The notes below the pieces were generated by a model, which saw nothing but the letters and a program-made list of their open reading frames with translations, searched no databases and was not told the DNA's origin. Positions 6,569 to 11,842 of a stretch of 11,842 nt of DNA are shown piece after piece; position 1 is the first letter of the stretch; each line of letters starts with the position of its first letter. Origin of the DNA: Goniomonas avonlea (taxonomy: Eukaryota; Cryptophyceae; Goniomonadida; Goniomonadaceae); NCBI GenBank assembly GCA_003573635.1, contig QUTJ01031451.1, positions 1-11,842 of the forward strand, read 5' to 3'. The translations under genes were made by a program, and so were the position numbers.

Positions 6569-8092
6569 CTATCGATTAGGTGGCAATGCAGAATTGGCAT
6601 TTCCTTGACCAAATTTGGCAATCGAAACGCCGAGACCCATAAGAAAAATAGCGACCGGCGTGGCTTGAAACTCGGTCACACCTGCCGGGTTCGGCCCGGT
6701 CCCACTGGAGGGCGGTGCAGCAGCTGCCGCTGCTGGCGTCGGGCGGGTCGTAGGTGCAGCAGCAGCTGCTGCAGGTGTCGTCATTCCAGCCGAAGGGGTC
6801 GAGGTTGGACGCCCTGCTTCATTACAGTGTTAGTGTGAAGAGCACCCGAGACAACTCGAAGTCGTTCAGAGTTCAAATGGATCTGAAAAATCAACCTGTG
6901 GGAGCAGGAGTCCCTCGAGTTGATGACCGGGGAGTGGGTGAGGACGGGGTGGGATGAGTAGCCGAAAGGGACGACGAAGTCGACGGTCGCTGGGACCGAG
7001 GGGGCGGCGCAGGGGCGCGGAGTGCCTGGGGGCAGTGAGAACACGGGAGAACAGGGGAAACACACGTTTTTCTGGCCAGGGGCAGTGTGACCGATGATAC
7101 GAGACTTCCATTCAGCCACCGCTTCGGCGCTGTCCATTGCGAAACAGTGCCTTTGGATCAAGCCCCCGTTCTCGGTGTCAAGTGCTGGGACAAGGTGAGA
7201 ATGAGCAACAGGGTCACTTTCCCGCACCAAAGTGGTGATCAAAACCAAACGGCTTGTGTGGGGCAGGATTTGACACAATAATACATCGGCTAAGGTCAAA
7301 GGCCTGCCAGACGTCTTTGTCATCCGGAGACCTTGTCAAATACAGCATCGAGCCCCGGAGAAGCATCCATCTCCTCCTGGGCCTCTTGAAGGGCGCCCCC
7401 GAGGCACGCCAATACACTATCCTCACGATGTTATCATCATGGATCGACTTGTCCAGAACCATCCGTTCAAGCACCACGCTAAATTGCATGGCTTCTTCGT
7501 CCTGCAGGGGTTCTGTGCAGTGTGCAGGGTCTACTGTGTCGAAACTTCGCAGAAAGTGCATCATTAAGGTTGAACTCCTTGGACCGAGGATCACATTGCG
7601 AATCTGTGAGAAGGTGTCAGTGGTGGTTGAAGCCGGGAGGACACCTCTGACCTCCGCCATAGATTTCCCTCCCGTCGGGATGCCATTCAGGCCCGTGAGC
7701 CAATCATTTTTGCAAATCTTTTTACTTGCGGCAGCCGAGCCTCCGTCTAGTACTTCGTCAACGAAAAAGTAGCCGTTCGGACTCTGCCGAAGGGAAATGC
7801 CAACCCCAGCCTGACAAAATAAGCGTAAGAATGGCAGAGCAATGCAGGAACTCACATTGGCAGCATCAGCAGAAGTGGCGGCAAAACCGACGGCAGAAGA
7901 AGCATCTGTGACGCTCGCAGTGTCGTCGAACCTGATGGGCGAGCGCGGTTTCGCCAGCGCGGTCATGTCCAGCCGCGCAAAAAAAAGGCCGTTCGGTATC
8001 GTTGACCGCTCACACCGACGGCTGTCACAGTTCTTCGGCTGTATGAATCGCAGCACGATACCCGTTGGATTTTTGCTGGCGATCGAATTCAT
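6569..8092 (-). CDS. PDZ and PH domain protein with low-complexity tail
   Basis: There are six exons: 8092-7856, 7810-7652, 7603-7228, 7184-7066, 7025-6896 and 6813-6569. Joined, they give 421 residues. A PDZ-like domain (about 80-152) has VGISL in the ligand-loop position, NDWLTGLNG and EIRNVILGP. A PH domain (about 188-288) has RRRWMLLRGSMLYLT, PHKPFGFDHHF across a splice junction, and the invariant helix Trp (W283 in AEWKSRI). PDZ domains bind C-terminal peptides and PH domains often bind phosphoinositides, so a membrane-linked adaptor is likely; this is inferred. Residues 298-390 are Pro/Ser/Thr/Ala-rich and probably disordered. A short hydrophobic stretch (VAIFLMGLGVSIAKF, about 394-408) lies near the end. 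The start is uncertain: ATG 8092, or ATG 7966 (MTALAKPRSP) with a better context. Removing the 45- and 48-base introns matters, because both are open in frame and look coding. In the last exon, GTGTGACC could be a donor, which would change the C-terminus. Confidence 0.8.
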
Positions 8093-8218
8093 CAAAACGA
8101 CTTCCGCGGCAGAACTTCACATGAAAGACTCCCTGAGAGCATTGTGAGTTGTTTTTCTGAGATTGAGTGAGTGTGCGCACGCGTGGGTGCAACCATTGCG
8201 GCCACAAAGCCAGCATAA

Positions 8219-8280
8219 GAGAGAGAGAGTTTATTCAAGCATCCTGGAGAGAGGATTCAAGCCAGGAACTGCTGAAGGAA

Positions 8281-8317
<37 letters not shown>

Positions 8318-8364
8318 GTTTCAAATTGCATCCTGAAACCGCTTGAGCGGCCAACAATCACCCC
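8219..8364 (-). mobile_element. Cluster of three SINE / type 2 3'-end fragments
   Basis: Read on the plus strand, three fragments lie in a row. The first (8220-8247) is a GA tract, then TTTATTCAAGCATCCTGGA, the 3' end of the tRNA-derived SINE. The second (8248-8278) is GAGAGGATTCAAGCC, then AGGAACTGCTGA, a shortened type 2 end. The third is a GA tract (8286-8315) and TTTCAAATTGCATCCTG, then AGCGGCCAACAATCACC (8320-8361). That last piece covers the roughly 30 bases missing from the SINE at 495-703. The cluster lies upstream of the PDZ-PH gene. Confidence 0.65.
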
Positions 8365-8479
8365 AAAAACATAGGGGAAAAGGAGCACGTGCAGCATGAT
8401 TCCAAAAAGCACCAGCACAGGACATGAGGAAGGTCAAACTTGGTTTAATCATGGCTTTGACCCGTTGGCAATAATGCAA

Positions 8480-8755
8480 ACACAAGAGATCGAGAGGAGA
8501 GCGAGGATGGAGGGATGGATTATTCAAGGAGATCGAGAGCGGAGAGAGAGAGTGAGTGAGAGGGAGGGCAAGCGAGAAAGAGCGAGAGGAGAGAGATCGG
8601 GGTTCAAACCACCCAGGAAGCGAGAGAGAGACGCACGAGAGAACGAGGGAGGGAGACCACAAGGTCGGTCCCGAAAGAGACGAGCGAGAGAGAACAGCAA
8701 GAACGGAGGAACGAGGTGGTGAATTAATTCGCGAGAAAGGAGAAGAAGAGAGTGC
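8480..8755 (+). repeat. Degenerate GA-rich stretch
   Basis: Purine-rich, interrupted GAGA sequence contains decayed matches to the SINE 3' end (GGATTATTCAAGGAGA near 8517, GGTTCAAACCACCCAGGAAG near 8601). Open frames on both strands here are only translations of the repeat. It directly follows the DUF1295 gene stop. Confidence 0.7.
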
Positions 8756-8779
8756 AACAATTTTCAGGCTTTTCCAAAG

Positions 8780-9824
8780 TTAAACATGGTGGCCTCCAGG
8801 AGCGATAATGTGCTCTTGGCGCTCGGGTACACCCCAGTCGGTCTCGTACATCTTCCACTCAAAGAAGAGCACTCGCTTCAGACAGAGCGGCAAGGGTCGG
8901 TACAAAGGAGGAGGAAGCGGGATGAGTGGTGAGGTCTGCTGACGATAGGCGAGAAACTTGTCGCGGGACTCCGCCGTTTTGAGAAAACGTTTTTGGGAGT
9001 CGCCCTCCGCAGTTGGCATTCCAGAAAGGAATAGCAAAATCACCATGGTGAATACTGGCGACAGGACAGTGACCCAGCCCCACCTTGACTCAGATGCGTA
9101 CAGCACGGGAGTTGCAATCAGGAAAATGGCCCACCTGCGCGCAGCGGTTAGTCGTAGCTAGCATTTGCGAGAAAACTCACCACATCATCATTTCCCCGAA
9201 AAAGTTTGGGTGCCTGCTCCAGGACCAAACTCCAGCGGAGCACACTGCCCCTTTATTTGCAGCGTCCGATCGGAAAGCGTCCTTTTGGAAGTCAGCTGTG
9301 ACCTGAAGTGCGAAGCCCACAGCGAACATGGCGATGCCGGCCCAGTCGGCGGAACAGAGTTCAGGATCAGAAGCGTCGGAGTTCACAAACGTCACCGTTA
9401 ACGATACCACCCATGCCCACAGCATCTGAAAGATCTGCTGGTGTGTCACAACAACAACAACGTTGCTCAAAGAGGGTTGACGAACCCAGAAACCCAAGAA
9501 CGACAAGAACTTGGAACGCATCTCGTCGAATCGAGAGTCGCTCCCTCGTTTCACCACGCGGTAGAGCAAGTAAAAGGCAAGCTCCAAACGCGATGCACAT
9601 ACGAGTGCAGTGATGATGATCGCTCTTGTGAATAACGTTCCGCCACCACCAGCCAACAGGGTCAGCAGAGCGATGAGAATGAAGTTACTCGACCCCGCAA
9701 GGTCCGTGACTTTGTCAAACTGCGCAAACCACGCAATGGCAAAGAAAAATAGCTGCATGCCAACCGTGACGATGCCGGTGATGGCGAGATTGTGATCGTC
9801 ACCGGGAATTATTTCGTGCAGCAT
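8780..9824 (-). CDS. DUF1295 / steroid 5-alpha-reductase-like membrane protein
   Basis: There are three exons: 9824-9486, 9434-9181 and 9134-8780. Joined, they give 315 residues ending at TAA. The length and full alignment of blocks fit the DUF1295 family. An N-terminal block (HNLAITGIVTVGMQLFFFAI, then KVTDLAGSSNF) is followed by RLELAFYLLYRVVKRG, SRFDEMRSKFLSFLGFW, the motif ADFQKDAFRSDAANKG, and the signature SRHPNFFGE at about 186-194. About six or seven hydrophobic segments are visible. Relatives are predicted to be NADPH-dependent reductases of lipid substrates in intracellular membranes; the substrate is unknown. The start ATG at 9824 has A at -3. Introns are 51 bases (phase 0, between FLGFW and IFQMLWAW) and 46 bases, the latter with a CTAAC branch site. 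Both are needed to restore family blocks: the first is open in frame and would insert 17 residues, the second contains a stop. The gene is transcribed divergently from the PH-phosphodiesterase gene. Confidence 0.92.
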
Positions 9825-9980
9825 TGTTTTCGAGGTCCGAGCCACTCAGCTGCCACTGACACCAACAGCCTCAAAAGTGTCGATTTTGTGGTCACGAAAC
9901 TTCGGAGTTTGCAATCTCCCCCTGAGCGCCGTTTCGATTGCCTGTTGGGCAGCCAAGCAGCAAGTTGTCAGCAACGACAG

Positions 9981-10042
9981 GACCAAGGGACACTAATACA
10001 TAGACCAAGGGACACTATACTCTATGTATATAGTGTCCCTTG
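9981..10042. repeat. Direct repeat plus inverted copy forming alternative hairpins
   Basis: GACCAAGGGACACTA occurs at 9981-9995 and again at 10003-10017. CAAGGGACACTATA (10006-10019) is a perfect 14-base inverted match to 10029-10042 with a 9-base loop. The first copy can also pair with the right arm over about 20 positions (9984-10003 with 10022-10042, one bulge). The structure lies between the two divergent start codons. Confidence 0.85.
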
Positions 10043-10219
10043 ACACGACCAAAGACAAGATCAAAAATCCGTCTATCCGAATGTGGTAATACGAAACTGT
10101 AGTCAGCGCCTTTCCGAAGAGTCAACCAAACTCGTCCCAACTACAAGAAACGCGAGGAGATATAGAGATATCTAATGAGTAGGTGACAAGGTCATATCTA
10201 GTTATTCATTTTCTGATAT

Positions 10220-10224
10220 CCAAT
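10220..10224 (+). promoter_or_regulatory. Possible CCAAT box upstream of the phosphodiesterase gene
   Basis: CCAAT lies 103 bases before the ATG at 10327, in an AT-richer part of the intergenic region. A five-base match has little weight on its own, and I see no clear TATA box. Confidence 0.2.
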
Positions 10225-10326
10225 AATTGAGACTAGTCAGTGACCTTCCCCAAAAACCCAAGGATAGAACGGCACCTCAGCCTTCAGCTGCCTCCACCGC
10301 TCGGGTTTTTTGTGGCTTGACGGTTG

Positions 10327-11770
10327 ATGGAGCTGGTCGCTGAGCTCCGGTCCATGTCCATGCAGGACGACACTGCAGAAAAAAGAGGGTACTTGAAGGT
10401 ATCCAAGAATGTTTCGGACAGCTGCCCTCTCCCCGAAGAACAAGTATGGTGCGTGTTCACTGGCGGAGTGTTTCGCTATTACAAAGACTCCAAGAGCACG
10501 ACACCCTTGGGTTCCATCGAGTGGGACGCAACTGCCCATGCCAACAAAGGTGAAGTTGCCTGAAGAATTGGACACGTGGGATAACCTTTTGGTCCGTAGG
10601 TGAAAACCATACCTTGACACTGTCCAAGGGGGAGTTGGTACTCGTCCTCGAAGCCGACTCTGACTCACAACTTGGGGAATGGCTTGATACGATCTCTGCG
10701 GGGAGACTACCCAAAACTATGGGGCCGCCTGCAACATTTTCTCCTCCGACGGACGATATCAAGCCACGACTTCCCCCATCTGGAAGACGCGTGCCCAAGC
10801 CTCTGGATAACAACCTGCTCGGCCGGATGCCTTCTTCCAAACCGCCACACCCCTCACCCGCAGCAACCCCTGTCTCTGCTCGCCGTACAAGACAGCGCCA
10901 TAGTGGTCCATTCTCAGCAGCAGACCAGGCACATGAGATTTTAGATCAGATGGGGACACAATTAGGGGACGAATGGGCCTCGAAGATAGCCTACGTCCGA
11001 CGAGTTTTGACCCTCCCATCGTGGGAGCAGGCCCTTCCTGCCGACTTCCAGCGGACTGGCAGCTCTTCATCATCAGCCTCAGCATCGTCGCATCGCTCGC
11101 CGATTGACCGCAAGCCTGTTAACGAGCTCCCTTTGCATTTCAGCAGCCCCCCGGCCACTCCGGAGCACACCAGTCCCTCCCACACGTTTCTCGAACAGTA
11201 TTCACGGGTGCATATGAGTCCATCTCACAGTGCCTATCAAGTTCGACGGCAGTCCCATCGCCCTGATCCAATTTCTCTTGCACGCCGCTTGATCCATGCC
11301 CGCTTGCCACCTCATGAGGTCACAGAGAAACAAAAGGAGCAGGTCTGTTTGAGTGTGTGCCCATGGCCGCTTGCTAAACTATGGATGGCAGGGTTCCCCC
11401 CAGGCGAGAGCTGTGGATGCAGCATTGGACAATATTGACTCGCTTGACTTTGACGTTATTCAGCTTTCTCGCATCACTGAAGGCAAACCGTTGCAGGTAT
11501 GCAGGGAGGGGGTGGGGGGTCAGCCGTTTAGTTGCGACTGCCCGGGTTGCGACTGTGGGCAGTCGTTGGGCTCAAAGCTAATGACTATTCGAATGATCTT
11601 ACGCCGTGATGCTGCAGGCTGTTCTGAAATCGGTCATGGCGAGCTACGGTTTGCTTGAGACGTTCAGTATCGACTATGACACCTTCAAAAACTTCGCCCA
11701 AGTCCTAGAGAGTCGGTGAGTTCAAATTCGCAGCAGCACCAAAGTCGCAACTCTTCTCTCTTTCTCTTTT

Positions 11771-11842
<72 letters not shown>
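10327..11842 (+). CDS. PH-domain cyclic nucleotide phosphodiesterase, 3' part missing
   Basis: Exons are 10327-10549, 10600-11342, 11404-11496 and 11618-11715. A donor GTGAGT at 11716 opens an intron that leaves the window. 385 residues are visible. The start is the first ATG after an in-frame TGA at 10318. A PH domain covers about 18-107: KRGYLKVSK, VWCVFTGGVFRYYKD, LTLSKGELVLVLEAD and the invariant Trp W102 in GEWLDTI. A long Pro/Ser-rich linker (about 110-320) has one helix-prone part (AHEILDQMGTQLGDEWASKI). From about 329 the sequence (IDSLDFDVIQLSRITEGKPL, then SYGLLETFSIDYDTFKNF, QVLESR) matches the region leading into the catalytic domain of class I 3',5'-cyclic nucleotide phosphodiesterases. 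The metal-binding His/Asp motifs must lie beyond the window, so activity on cAMP or cGMP cannot be confirmed. The PH domain may place the enzyme at membranes. Introns are 50, 61 and 121 bases. Confidence 0.85.
11775..11842 (+). repeat. TC microsatellite inside a phosphodiesterase intron
   Basis: A pure TC tract of at least 68 bases begins after a T-rich lead (11761-11775) and reaches the window end. It lies 60 bases past the GTGAGT donor, in the sense strand of the gene. Confidence 0.92.

Noticed and set aside
8396-8783. Arg/Glu-rich frames on the plus strand
   Set aside because: They come from degenerate GA repeats downstream of the DUF1295 gene.
9435-9485. An extra 17-residue loop in the DUF1295 protein
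   Set aside because: The segment starts with GT, ends with AG and interrupts a conserved block; removing it restores FLGFW-IFQMLWAW.

Overview
The window looks like nuclear DNA of a microbial eukaryote. Its genes are split by many very short GT-AG introns (14 complete ones, 11 of them 40-62 bases). One gene encodes cytochrome c1, a mitochondrial protein that has an N-terminal targeting sequence here. The remaining proteins (DUF1295 membrane enzyme, PDZ-PH protein, PH-cyclic nucleotide phosphodiesterase) would suit a protist or alga. I cannot place the organism more precisely; a stramenopile or related lineage is a guess. I see nothing bacterial, viral or CRISPR-like.

Bases 1-2865 are a repeat island. 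It holds copies of a tRNA-derived SINE with good A and B boxes and a TC-dinucleotide tail. It also holds several copies of a second element that shares the SINE's 3' end, long GA/TC, CA/GT and G/C homopolymer tracts, and no credible gene. Bases 2866-3419 show nothing recognisable.

Bases 3420-4660 (minus strand) are a five-exon cytochrome c1 gene, complete from ATG to stop. From 4703 a weak small spliced gene on the plus strand is possible. Bases 5197-6568 are mostly low-complexity, with a few doubtful reading frames.

Bases 6569-8092 (minus) are a six-exon gene for a 421-residue PDZ plus PH domain protein with a Pro/Ser/Thr/Ala-rich tail. Bases 8093-8779 are again SINE fragments and GA-rich sequence. 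Bases 8780-9824 (minus) are a complete three-exon DUF1295/steroid 5-alpha-reductase-like membrane protein. A 502-base divergent intergenic region with a striking repeat/hairpin separates it from a plus-strand gene at 10327. That gene encodes a PH domain, a long disordered linker and the start of a class I cyclic nucleotide phosphodiesterase domain. It runs off the window inside an intron filled by a TC microsatellite.

The genes do not form an obvious pathway. Cytochrome c1 is respiratory. The two PH-domain proteins suggest phosphoinositide or membrane-linked signalling, and the phosphodiesterase would end cAMP/cGMP signals. The shared theme is genome structure: compact genes with minimal introns between islands of young, TC-tailed retroposons.
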